Assembly (NCBI GenBank): GCA_027382625.1 | Contig: JAJKFJ010023571.1 | Coordinates: forward strand, 21,204-85,203 | DNA length: 64,000 nt | Direction of reading: 5' to 3' | From: Tetmemena sp. SeJ-2015 | Lineage: Eukaryota > Ciliophora > Spirotrichea > Sporadotrichida > Oxytrichidae | Shown: positions 9,675 through 18,077 of the stretch, piece after piece | Position numbering within the stretch: position 1 is the stretch's first letter | Layout of the letters: each line of letters opens with the position of its first letter | Made by a program: the position numbers and the translations under genes | Notes under the pieces: generated by a model | Databases searched by the model: none | Seen by the model: the letters and a program-made list of their open reading frames with translations, nothing else | What the model was told of the DNA's origin: nothing

Positions 9675-11105
9675 ATGGCAATCTCAACATTATCCGCAAC
9701 TGCAAACCCTAATTTGCCCAAGGTCAACGATCATTTAGAAATTTCTGAAGACTTGATTCGACGTTTTGATTCTTTGGGACCACGATACACGTCGTATCCG
9801 ACGGCAGATCGTTTTCATACTGATTTCACTGAGGCTTCTTATATTCAGTATCTTCAGCAAAGAAATCAGTCAAATAATAAACCTCCACTCTCTTTGTATA
9901 TCCACATTCCTTTTTGTGCCTCGCTTTGTTATTACTGCGCCTGCAATAAGGTAATTACTAAGGATAGAAGTAAGTCTGCCATTTATTTAAATTATCTGGC
10001 GCAAGAGCTTAAGTTGGTCAAGCAATACTTGACCGAACGCGAAGTGGTTTCTCAGCTTCATCTCGGTGGCGGCACGCCGACATTTTTGAGTGAAGATGAA
10101 ATGCGTGGTTTGATGGCGATGCTGCGTGAACATTTTGATTTTGCAGATGATGCTGAAATTTCGATTGAAATTGATCCTCGTACCGTCACAACGCAGACGC
10201 TACAATTACTCGCTGAGCTCGGGTTTAATCGTACAAGCTTGGGTGTACAAGACTTTGACGAACAAGTACAAGTTGCGGTGCATCGGATTCAACCTTATTC
10301 GATGGTGGAGCAATGCATTAATCAAAGTCGTGCGGTTGGATTTCAGTCGATTAATTTTGATTTGATTTATGGCTTACCAAAACAAAGTTTAGAAAGCTTT
10401 TCGCATACATTAGATCAAGTCATCGCGTTATCTCCCGCGCGCATTGCTTTATACAATTACGCCCATTTACCAACACGTTTCAAGCCGCAGCGTCGTATTA
10501 ACGAAGCGGACTTGCCATCTGCTGAGCAACGTTTGCAAATCTTCTTAATGTCTCTACGTCGTTTGCTCGCAGAGGGATATGTCTATATTGGTTTGGATCA
10601 TTTTGCGAAGCCGGATGATAGTTTGGCTTTGGCGGTCAAAGACAAATCTTTGCATCGAAATTTCCAAGGCTACACCACGCGTGCAGATTGTGATTTGGTT
10701 GCGTTGGGCTTGTCTTCTATCGGCAAGATCGGTGCTTCTTACGTACAAAATTTACGTACTTTGGATGAATATTATGCCGCGCTTGATGCTGGACATTTGC
10801 CGGTCGAGAAGGGCTTTCACCTGAGTCAAGATGATTTATTGCGTCGCGAAATCATCATGGATTTGATGTGTTGTACGACTTTAAATATCGCTGAGATCGA
10901 AGCAAAATACCAGATTTCTTTTCCTGAATATTTCCATGATGAATTAGAACGTGTGCGCTTTTATGCTGATGAGGGCTTGCTTGATCTGAATGATGTGAGC
11001 GTGAGTGTGACATCAAAAGGGCGTATGTTCGTGCGCGCTTTTAGTATGATTTTTGATCATTATTTGTCACGTCAAAGTGGTGCGAAGTATTCTAAATTAA
11101 TCTAG
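9675..11105 (+). CDS. hemN: Oxygen-independent coproporphyrinogen III oxidase
   Basis: Radical-SAM enzyme that makes protoporphyrinogen IX without oxygen in haem synthesis; cytoplasmic. It has 476 residues. The radical-SAM cluster motif is FCASLCYYCAC (Cys81, Cys85, Cys88, plus the HemN-type Cys90). The HLGGGTPTFLS and YPTADRF segments and the C-terminal HemN domain (DHFAKPDD, GYTTRADCDLVALG) are all present. Six bases separate it from the previous gene. Co-location with the low-oxygen oxidase fits a shared microaerobic regulon. Confidence 0.96.
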   Translation: MAISTLSATANPNLPKVNDHLEISEDLIRRFDSLGPRYTSYPTADRFHTDFTEASYIQYLQQRNQSNNKPPLSLYIHIPFCASLCYYCACNKVITKDRSKSAIYLNYLAQELKLVKQYLTEREVVSQLHLGGGTPTFLSEDEMRGLMAMLREHFDFADDAEISIEIDPRTVTTQTLQLLAELGFNRTSLGVQDFDEQVQVAVHRIQPYSMVEQCINQSRAVGFQSINFDLIYGLPKQSLESFSHTLDQVIALSPARIALYNYAHLPTRFKPQRRINEADLPSAEQRLQIFLMSLRRLLAEGYVYIGLDHFAKPDDSLALAVKDKSLHRNFQGYTTRADCDLVALGLSSIGKIGASYVQNLRTLDEYYAALDAGHLPVEKGFHLSQDDLLRREIIMDLMCCTTLNIAEIEAKYQISFPEYFHDELERVRFYADEGLLDLNDVSVSVTSKGRMFVRAFSMIFDHYLSRQSGAKYSKLI

Positions 11106-11117
11106 TCTCTCAAAGTT

Positions 11118-11951
11118 ATGCTCACTTTGCCGCTCATCTTAGCAGCGATCTCAGCTGGTCTAATTGGTGGCTTTCACTGTGTTGGAATGTGTGGTGGCAT
11201 CGCGAGCATTTTGAGCAGTCTACCTAGCTTTCGATCTGCAACAGCGACTGCATCTAGTGCTACAAGTTTAAACTTAAATGTTGTTGACGATTCGTCTGTT
11301 TCTACGCCTCGCCGTGTGATCCCAATTGCTCCCGTAGGCAATGTCCTTGTTCAGTCGACGTCAGAAAACTTTTCTCAACTTAGCTACCAAATTCAATTGC
11401 ACACCGGACGATTAGCAACCTATGCTTTGATCGGTGCTGTTTTTGGCGGCATAGGCGCGGCTAGTTTACGTTGGAAGCTTGATTTTCCTATCACGAGTAT
11501 TTTCTTCGTTATTGGTAATATCGCCTTAATCATATTAGGTCTTCGTTTGCTAGGTGTGCGTCTACACCTTCTAATTCCCAATAATCTGAATGAAAAAATT
11601 CAAGGCGTTTATGCACGTGTTATGCCTAATTTGCAAAAGGCAAGTGCGCATCCTTTGTTTCTTGGAGTGTCATGGGGAAGTCTGCCTTGTGGATTGTCGT
11701 ACGCAGTTGCACCGTTTGCTTTATTGTCTGGCGCGGCCTGGTCTGGCGCGGTATTGATGCTGTTATTTGGCTTGGCTGCTTTGCCGCACCTTTTGATCGC
11801 ACAAGCAATGTCAAAGAAATTGAAACAGCATGGTTTGATGCTTGCCGTGCAATATCTATTTGCCGCTATTTTGATAGGTTTTGGACTATTCGGTCTTTTT
11901 TATTTTGATATGAAAAATATGCCTGAATTTTTGTGCATTACGCCTGTCTGA
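11118..11951 (+). CDS. Sulfite exporter TauE/SafE (UreH-like) family membrane protein
   Basis: 277 residues and about six membrane segments. The N-terminus GGFHCVGMCGGI (Cys21, Cys25) is the hallmark of the UreH/DsbD-like transmembrane family that clusters with cbb3 oxidase genes and is suspected in copper or redox handling. A poorly conserved Ser/Thr-rich stretch (about 36-85) is inserted after the first helix. A second conserved region reads GVSWGSLPCGLSY. It begins 12 bp after hemN and closes the respiratory operon. Substrate unknown. Confidence 0.85.
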   Translation: MLTLPLILAAISAGLIGGFHCVGMCGGIASILSSLPSFRSATATASSATSLNLNVVDDSSVSTPRRVIPIAPVGNVLVQSTSENFSQLSYQIQLHTGRLATYALIGAVFGGIGAASLRWKLDFPITSIFFVIGNIALIILGLRLLGVRLHLLIPNNLNEKIQGVYARVMPNLQKASAHPLFLGVSWGSLPCGLSYAVAPFALLSGAAWSGAVLMLLFGLAALPHLLIAQAMSKKLKQHGLMLAVQYLFAAILIGFGLFGLFYFDMKNMPEFLCITPV

Positions 11952-11969
11952 GAGGCATTAACATTCAAT

Positions 11970-12368
11970 TTACTTACGAATATCAAGCAAGCTTGAAAGT
12001 ACTTCATCAGCCGTTTTAACTACTTTGGCAGATAGTTCAAACCCTGCTTTGTATTGCAGGTTATTAGTAATTTCGGTCGCTAGATCGGTGCCACTTGGGC
12101 GATCTAGATTTTCTTGCGCTGCCAATTCTTGACTTTCTTTACTGATATTGACCCGCACACCACTAGTCGGCGCTTCTTGAAAACTGGCCACCTGCGGCTG
12201 GTAAGCTTTTGTGAGCGCATTAGCAACATTATTGGCGCCGCTATCTAAGGCGCCTTGATAAGCTTTCATGCCGGATAAACCAGTGTTGAGCGCTGAGTTT
12301 TCCCATGGCGAAATCCGTAAACTCTGTGTACTTTCTGTGGGAAAATCGTATTTCAAATTTATTCCCAA
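11970..12368 (-). CDS. Orphan flagellar rod/hook-like small protein
   Basis: 132 residues. The N-terminal NTGLSGMKAYQGALDSGANN and the C-terminal helix TDLATEITNNLQYKAGFEL resemble the two ends of flagellar rod and hook proteins (FlgC/FlgE family), with almost no domain between them. No other flagellar gene is in the window. Downstream of it lies the convergent TauE-like gene; upstream is the histidine kinase on the same strand. A true rod protein would normally stand in a flg operon, so the role here is unclear. Confidence 0.72.
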   Translation of the reverse strand: MGINLKYDFPTESTQSLRISPWENSALNTGLSGMKAYQGALDSGANNVANALTKAYQPQVASFQEAPTSGVRVNISKESQELAAQENLDRPSGTDLATEITNNLQYKAGFELSAKVVKTADEVLSSLLDIRK

Positions 12369-12493
12369 AAATTTTTAACTTTTTTTTTTTAGGCTTAATT
12401 AGCAAAATTAAGTTAATTAGTTTGTTGACAAATTTTGCTTTTGAAAAATAAACATATCTCGATTACTATTTTTACCAAAGGTTTTGAGTTTTT

Positions 12494-14385
12494 TCAGTTT
12501 ATAAATTTGGTACCCAGGGGGATATGTTTTCTATTCGAGTTCCTTTTCCAACTTCACTGTGAACTTTGAATTTACCTTGCATTGCTTTAATCCGTTCGCG
12601 CATACCCACCAGCCCAAATGATCGTGTTTTATTCATAGCGCCTTCCTCGATACCAGACCACACTTGAACAAAAATTGGGAAAGCATGTCCGTTCGTTCGA
12701 ACTGAAATGACTGTTAGTTTTGCTGTCGACCCAGTTCGTTAAGGATTTTTGGAAAATCCTATAAATGCAGTATTCGTTTCATGAGTATGGTTGTTCTTCG
12801 TCTGCGAAATCGCAATGAACGCCGTGACGTTGAGAGAATTCCTTCTGCAAAGTCTGCAAGGCAAAAAATAGACCGCCTTCATCAAGTGCTCTCGGCCGTA
12901 GATCGGTTGCGATACGACGTAAAGTGGTAATTGATGTCAACAATAATTGATCCATACTTGACACCGTTAGACGCGATTTGTCGGTCATGTTTTGGTCGCG
13001 TTGAAGCAAGGATAAATCCATGCGAAGGGCTGCAAGTAATTGTCCCAAATCGTCATGCAATTCACGTGCAATGTGTTTACGCTCTTCTTCACGAATACTT
13101 TGCAATGCAGAAGAAAGTTGAGTTAACTCAGAATGATATTGCGCCATTTTTTCTTTTGCAGCTTTGCGTTCACTAATGTCGCGGAAAATCACAGTGTAAA
13201 AACGTTTTTCATTTTCAATCAAACTAGAGATAGATGCTTCGATAGGAAAATTTTTTCGTCTGATGTAATCCCCGTAAAATAATAATATCAAAAAATTTTC
13301 CCCATTTTCGACGGTGGGCCGCGCTCGCCCAAATTTTGAAGTGTGACTATGCCCTTTCTGTGCGATGGAAAAACAATATGATTGAGCACCCAAACAAGCC
13401 CCGACTGGTTATCCCAAAGATTTGTGCTGCGGCAGGGTTCACTAATATGATTTTGTGTTGATCGTTGATTGTCAGTATGCCGTCCATGGCAGTTTCGATC
13501 ACACCAGTCAATCTTTGCTTGTGAATCAGCAACTCATCCGCAGTTTGCTGTAAATCTTTAGTGGTTTGAATCAAGCTAGAGTAGGGGGGTGAATGTTATG
13601 CTGACCAAAGCCGGAAAAAATACAGCGCAGCAAAAACTTGAAGCAGTCATCACGAGAAAATTTCGTCAGGAAAGCTGTACAAAGAAAAATAGGGTTTTTG
13701 AGATCGCATATCGCGGCGGCAAAAAAGATACTGTTTTATTTTTGAAGACCTTTGCTATCAATGTGGTTTTTAGTAAACGATTTGTCATAAAAAAATCCCG
13801 CGGTAAACGTGTTAACGCGACAAGACCTTTACAATGAATTTTAAAAGTTGTTTGCCCAGTCCCTTTTTGGTAAGTCATTGGAAAGATTTCAGGGAAGGCA
13901 AAGATAATAAACGTGGCGATGATCGTTAACACCAAGCCTAAGTAAACACTAATCTTCGATAGCGATTCTGATATGTCGATATCATGGGTTTGCAGAACCA
14001 AACCTAACAAAGTAAGGCTGATTAAATAGCGTGAGAGTAGCCAAAAACTCAATGATTTATGCATGTCGATTGCAGCCGGAAAGCCAGGCATGCCTTGAAA
14101 CGAAATCGCATGAAAGAAACCAAAAATCGATGCGCTTAAAAAAGTCACAGCCAGTATTAAACTACTGCGCTTGCGTAGATTGTCAAACGCATTCCAGCAA
14201 ACCATGAAGACCGAGGTAAAAATAATGATGGTTGCCGTTTCGAGGCCTGTGTGGATGGTCAAGGCACTAGGAGTTTTAAACTGTGAGAAAAACTCTCTTT
14301 GTGACCATAGATAACAGGATAAAAGGAACAAGACAATACTAATCCAAGTAATGCGTTTGAGTTCGATGCTGGTAGCGTTTGTCAT
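12494..14385 (-). pseudogene. Membrane sensor histidine kinase (MASE3-like, PAS, HisKA_3, HATPase), frame-broken
   Basis: The N-terminal 180 residues carry six to seven membrane helices resembling a MASE3 sensor. A PAS domain follows near 13574-13400 (GVIETAMDGILTINDQHKI), then a second PAS end (FYTVIFRDISERKAAKEKM) and a NarX-type dimerisation box EEERKHIARELHDDLGQLLA with the phospho-acceptor His. The ATPase domain is readable only in pieces: SVRTNGHAFPIFVQ, then FGLVGMRERIKAMQGKF and the end at 12494. Frame changes occur near 13700, 13580, 13380, 12780 and 12620. The partner is probably the NarL-type regulator at 17384-18016. Confidence 0.78.
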
Positions 14386-14431
14386 GATTTGGGCGCGAGA
14401 GTGGAAAAGCTGCGTAATTATTGTTGTGTGC

Positions 14432-14463
14432 TTGTTGAACGATTGTTGAACGTTTGTTGAAAT
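14432..14463 (-). repeat. Three tandem 11-bp direct repeats upstream of the histidine kinase
   Basis: TTGTTGAACG occurs at 14432-14441 and 14443-14452, and a near copy TTGTTGAAAT at 14454-14463, each one base apart. The period of 11 bp is about one helical turn, so the copies face the same side of DNA, about 50 bp upstream of the kinase start. A regulator-binding array is possible. Confidence 0.6.
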
Positions 14464-14639
14464 ACTTTGGCAATTTTAGTCTTTGATTCAACGCATTTTC
14501 GATGATGTCTGCAACATACATTGCGACAATCTGCGTTTGCAAAAACTAGCGCAATTAGTCATTTCCAGTTGCCTGGATGATACTGTTTTTCCAGTCTACA
14601 CAGCGTATCTGGCACACTTGGCGAGATAAAAATGCAACG

Positions 14640-14670
14640 GCCTGACAGCGCTTCATATTTGTTGTCAGGC
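14640..14670 (-). terminator. Probable terminator of the universal stress protein gene
   Basis: GCCTGACA and TGTCAGGC form an 8 bp perfect stem about 30 bp past the stop. On the minus strand it is followed at a short distance by a five-T run. Confidence 0.5.
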
Positions 14671-14699
14671 AGTTACTTTCAGTCTTGACTGAGCAAAGA

Positions 14700-15539
14700 T
14701 TAATGTGACATCAAAACAGGAATCGTCATCTTCTCTAGAATGGTTCTGGTTGTGCCACCCATGATCATCTCGCGGAAACGAGAGTGGCCGTAACCACCCA
14801 TCACTAACAAATCAGCGCTCCATTCTTTGCAGGCAGCCAAGATACTGGAACCAGTATCTTGGCTGCTAAATCTTGTAGAAATTTCGACGTTGACGCCATG
14901 TCGAGCCAAGAACAACGCAATGTCAGCACCAGGTTCTTCACCGTGTGCTTCACTTTGCTTTTCTGGGTTAATGATTAAAACCTGCACTACCTTACTGGTT
15001 TTGAGTAAAGGCAGAGCATCTGTCAAAGCGCGTGCCGCTTCACGACTGCCATCCCAAGCGATCAAACAGCGCTCAGCAACTGTATCGATTTCAGTGCTAT
15101 ATGGTGAAATGAGAATAGGACGACCAGAATTAACAATCATAAATTCAGGGAAATCCGACAACACCGAGGGGGATGGCTCGTTTCGGTTCGTTTGTCCGAT
15201 CACAATTAAATCAGCGTAGCGCGCACGTAATCCCAAGCCGCCATTCGCTTCATCATTGGCGATTAGGCATTCGCTAGTTGATGCGCCCAAGTCGAGACTT
15301 GCTTGCTTGAATGCAGTTATCGCGCGTTCTGCTCGTTCCCGTAAGCCGGTCAGATGCAGCATCATATTTGGATCACCAACACCGAGATCGGTGCTTTCGA
15401 AGATATAACGCGAGATTCCTGTGAGAGCTACGCCGGTGACATGGGCATCGAACTTTGCTGCGATTTGATGGGCGAATTGCGTACGCTTGAGCGCGCTTTT
15501 TGATTCATCTACATGTACCAAGATGGTTTTATATGACAT
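14700..15539 (-). CDS. Tandem-domain universal stress protein
   Basis: 279 residues from MSYKTILVHVDES; two Usp domains (about 1-145 and 150-279). The second domain has the ATP-binding loop MGGYGHSRFREMIMGGTT. A GTG twelve bases upstream is in frame, but the GTGAGG ribosome site overlaps it, so ATG 15539 is preferred. Two-domain Usp proteins beside an Fnr gene are common in the low-oxygen regulons of proteobacteria. The gene contains a striking perfect palindrome (listed separately). Confidence 0.9.
   Translation of the reverse strand: MSYKTILVHVDESKSALKRTQFAHQIAAKFDAHVTGVALTGISRYIFESTDLGVGDPNMMLHLTGLRERAERAITAFKQASLDLGASTSECLIANDEANGGLGLRARYADLIVIGQTNRNEPSPSVLSDFPEFMIVNSGRPILISPYSTEIDTVAERCLIAWDGSREAARALTDALPLLKTSKVVQVLIINPEKQSEAHGEEPGADIALFLARHGVNVEISTRFSSQDTGSSILAACKEWSADLLVMGGYGHSRFREMIMGGTTRTILEKMTIPVLMSH
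14833..14866. repeat. Perfect 16-bp inverted repeat inside the universal stress gene
   Basis: GCAGCCAAGATACTGG (14833-14848) and its exact reverse complement (14851-14866) are separated by AA. It is coding, giving SSQDTGSSILAA, and the frame is intact across it. Such long perfect symmetry in coding sequence is unusual. Confidence 0.9.
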
Positions 15540-15599
15540 TGCATACCTCACATAAGGTTTGTTGTAGCGAATTTTTGAATAGATTTCTAATGCATATAA

Positions 15600-15637
15600 G
15601 GCGTTTGCACTAGTTGAATTTGACTAGTGCAGACGCC
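15600..15637. terminator. Hairpin between the Crp/Fnr regulator and the universal stress gene
   Basis: A 15 bp stem with a single G-T wobble, GGCGTTTGCACTAGT against ACTAGTGCAGACGCC, with an 8-nt loop. It lies 62 bp downstream of the regulator stop. The flanking T runs are weak, so it may be a partial terminator. Confidence 0.55.
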
Positions 15638-15698
15638 CTTATTTTAACCTAGATTTAGACTAGAAATTTGATGCCATTGCTTAATTCATAGCTGCTGT

Positions 15699-16548
15699 TT
15701 AATTCACCATTCCATTGTGGAAGCAATTTTTGTTGACGAGCGCGCTGACTTTTTCTGCGACTTTGATTCGCGCTTTTGCTGGTGGGAGACGGCGCAAGGT
15801 TTTAAGTGCGACAGGATCAAGTAAATTGATTTCGCGCTGTTCTACTGAGATCATCCCCAACTCATTCAATGCGGACAGTGTGCGACTAACAGTTTCTAAT
15901 GTTAAACCTAAGTAGCTACCAATTTCTTGACGCGTCATGCGCAAGTTAAAGCTGCGGCCTGAGTAGCCCATTTGATTGAATCGTTCGCCTAAATTGGTAA
16001 GGAAACGTGCTACTTTTGCTTCTGCACTTAGCGCGCTCAGCATGCTGATCATCATTTGCTCGCGAACGATTTCTCTACTCATGACACTGAACATTGCTTG
16101 TTCTAATTCGACGTGAGTGCGACCAAGTGAAGTAAATGTTTTGTATGGCATGAGAATGATATCGCAGTCGCTTAGTGCAATTGCCTCGGAAGCATAATGT
16201 TGTTTGTGTATACCGTCGATGCCGAGCAAGTCACCTTTCATTGGGAAGCTCAATACTTGTTCATTTCCATACTCATCAATATGCACGGTTTTGAGGAAAC
16301 CTGAGTTCACGATATATAAAGTGTCGAATGCTTGGCCGATGCGATGAATGCGTTGACCTGCCTTAAAGCGAACGTGTTGGAACAGAGTGTCTTCATCATC
16401 AACGGTGACTGGCGCGGGGATCGAGAGTAATTCACAAACTTGGCGCAAATTTGACCAGGGAACTACCGTGCTGACGCCATGCATTATCCGACAAATTAGA
16501 TGCATCAGTAAAACGGCTTGCTTGTGAAATTGTAGATAAGTTAGACAT
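15699..16548 (-). CDS. Crp/Fnr-family transcriptional regulator, N-terminal frameshift
   Basis: Cyclic-nucleotide-binding-like domain (FKAGQRIHRIGQAFDTLYIV, then FPMKGDLLGIDGIHKQHYAS) and a C-terminal winged helix (TRQEIGSYLGLTLETVSRTL) whose E-VSR recognition helix is the FNR type that reads TTGAT-N4-ATCAA. ATG 16548 (MSNLSTISQAS) has an AGAGAG ribosome site but is one base out of frame with the body, which is open from 16505; the shift falls near 16480. FNR's N-terminal cysteine cluster is absent: only one Cys (LRQVCELL) is present, and the internal Cys position is Ser (HYASEAIAL). So an oxygen-labile 4Fe-4S cluster looks unlikely unless the N-terminus is misread. Confidence 0.85.
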
Positions 16549-16604
16549 GATTTACTCTCTATAAAGTGGATTTTGAATTCTGAATGATGACTTGTCAGTT
16601 AGCT

Positions 16605-16979
16605 TTAATGCGCGGAACCTGTCGCTTGCCAGCGATGTAAGATGCTCGGAATCTGCTCGAAATCAGTTGATTTATCGAGGAAGCTATGGCCCCCAGCGCG
16701 TAATGCTTGCATGCGATTCGCTTCACTTGAATGATTGGTTAACACAACAACGCGAATTTCGGGATGCGTTAGTTTTATTTTTTTTAGTAGTACTAAACCG
16801 TTACCGTCACTGAGTTGTATATCGAGAATCATGGCATCTGCATGTGCTTGTAAGATTTTGTCGTAAGCACTGCCAATGTCGGGCGAGATGCCAACGATAC
16901 TGACATCTTGTAATTCTTCAATAAACCGTACCAAACGGTTTTGAATCAGAAGTGAATCTTCGACAATAAACAAGTTCAT
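16605..16979 (-). CDS. Stand-alone response regulator receiver domain
   Basis: 124 residues, one CheY-like domain with no output domain. The phospho-acceptor is Asp53 (ILDIQLSDG), the acidic pair is ED at 7-8, the Thr switch is in VVVLTNHS and the Lys is in FLDKSTD. It lies between the Crp/Fnr gene and the NarL-type regulator on the same strand, suggesting a phosphorelay with the nearby kinase. An FNR-like half-symmetric site sits about 70 bp upstream. Confidence 0.88.
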   Translation of the reverse strand: MNLFIVEDSLLIQNRLVRFIEELQDVSIVGISPDIGSAYDKILQAHADAMILDIQLSDGNGLVLLKKIKLTHPEIRVVVLTNHSSEANRMQALRAGGHSFLDKSTDFEQIPSILHRWQATGSAH

Positions 16980-17050
16980 AGCGCGTGTGTTTTGTAGTGA
17001 GCTAGTTGACTAGCGTTATCGGCATGGGTGCATTATGGGCAAACATGCGT

Positions 17051-17080
17051 TTGATTTAAATCAGTGTTCGCTGATTTAAA
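17051..17080 (-). promoter_or_regulatory. FNR-like site and overlapping inverted repeat
   Basis: TTGAT-TTAA-ATCAG (17051-17064) matches the FNR consensus at 9 of 10 defined positions. It overlaps a perfect 10 bp inverted repeat, TTTAAATCAG and CTGATTTAAA (17055-17064 and 17071-17080). It lies 72-101 bp upstream of the stand-alone receiver gene. Confidence 0.55.
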
Positions 17081-17301
17081 GTGTGGGAGTTTTCCAGTGA
17101 TTTGTAGGAATATTCCTAGTGGGTGAGGCTGAATGTTGTAAATGCTTAGATCTGGACAGGCAAGAGCTTAGGATGGTTTGCCATCCACTGCGATTTTTTT
17201 GATGGTCGAGTTGGAGGGGGGGGAATGTGAATTTGATTGTCAATAACAAGAAGGATCGATTAATGCGGACTTTATTTGATGCGGTGGACACTAGAAAGGC
17301 A

Positions 17302-17329
17302 AAAGGCTGCTTTTAGAAAAACAGCCTTT
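17302..17329 (-). terminator. Terminator of the NarL-type regulator
   Basis: AAAGGCTG pairs with CAGCCTTT across a 12-nt loop, 55 bp beyond the stop of the regulator; the minus strand ends in a short T run. Confidence 0.5.
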
Positions 17330-17383
17330 ATCTTATGTATCTTTACATACCGATACGTGATATTGAGTGATTAAATTAATTGA

Positions 17384-18016
17384 TTACAGTAAATGATGTG
17401 TCATCGCATATTGCACGAGTTCGGAGATGGAATGCAACTCCATCTTTTGCATAATTCTGGTTTTGTGTGTACTGACCGTTTTGACACTTAAATGCAAGAT
17501 TTCACCAATCTCGGTGATGGATTTGCCCTTGGCTAAATGACAGAAAACTTCAAATTCTCGATCAGATAAGGCACTGTGAGTAAGGTCGTTGTTCGCCGAT
17601 GGCATGGCTGACATCGCTAATTGTTCGGCGACTTCTATGCTGATGTAAGGGCGACCAGACGCGACTTTTCTTAGTGCTGTCACTAACTGTGTTCCAGCGC
17701 TTTCTTTTGTGAGATAGCCATTCGCGCCCGCACGAATCGCGCGGACTGCGTATTGTTCTTCCTCGTGCATCGTAAGAATCAAAATTGGCAACTTGGGAAA
17801 TTCTTCTTTGATTTGATGAATTAGGTCAACACCGCTACGACCAGGCATAGAAAGATCTAATAGCAGCACATCAAATTTTTCTGAGCGAACTTTGGTAATG
17901 GTGTCATGACCATCAATCGCTTCCCCGATTACTTGAATATCTTCGATTCCATCAAGGATGCGTTTCAGTCCCTCACGCATAATAGTGTGGTCGTCTGCGA
18001 TTAAAATTCTTATCAT
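17384..18016 (-). CDS. NarL/FixJ-type two-component response regulator
   Basis: 210 residues. The receiver domain (1-120) has the acidic pair DD at 8-9, phospho-acceptor Asp54 (LLLDLSMPGRSG) and Lys in LTKESAG. The C-terminal LuxR-type helix-turn-helix (about 145-205) reads LSDREFEVFCHLAKGKS and LSVKTVSTHKTRIMQK. It is the natural output partner of the HisKA_3 kinase at 12494-14385. Targets are unknown; the setting suggests control of respiration or low-oxygen metabolism. Confidence 0.93.
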   Translation of the reverse strand: MIRILIADDHTIMREGLKRILDGIEDIQVIGEAIDGHDTITKVRSEKFDVLLLDLSMPGRSGVDLIHQIKEEFPKLPILILTMHEEEQYAVRAIRAGANGYLTKESAGTQLVTALRKVASGRPYISIEVAEQLAMSAMPSANNDLTHSALSDREFEVFCHLAKGKSITEIGEILHLSVKTVSTHKTRIMQKMELHSISELVQYAMTHHLL

Positions 18017-18077
18017 AAAAAGTAATCTATATTTCTTGATTTGAGGTTTGTGGGCTTGCTAATATTTGCGCAGTTGA

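Larger units (their letters stand above)
14386..14699. other. Intergenic region between kinase and universal stress protein
   Basis: 314 bp with no convincing gene. It holds an 11-bp-period direct repeat array and the terminator hairpin of the universal stress gene, both listed separately. Confidence 0.6.
16980..17383. other. Intergenic region between the two response regulators
   Basis: 404 bp without a credible gene. It contains an FNR-like inverted repeat at 17051-17080, a GGATGG/CCATCC hairpin at 17171-17186 and a terminator-like hairpin at 17302-17329. Confidence 0.6.

Noticed and set aside
13589..13837. 82-residue plus-strand open frame opposite the histidine kinase
   Set aside because: It is antisense to the kinase's linker where the kinase frame slips; nothing in it looks like a protein family.
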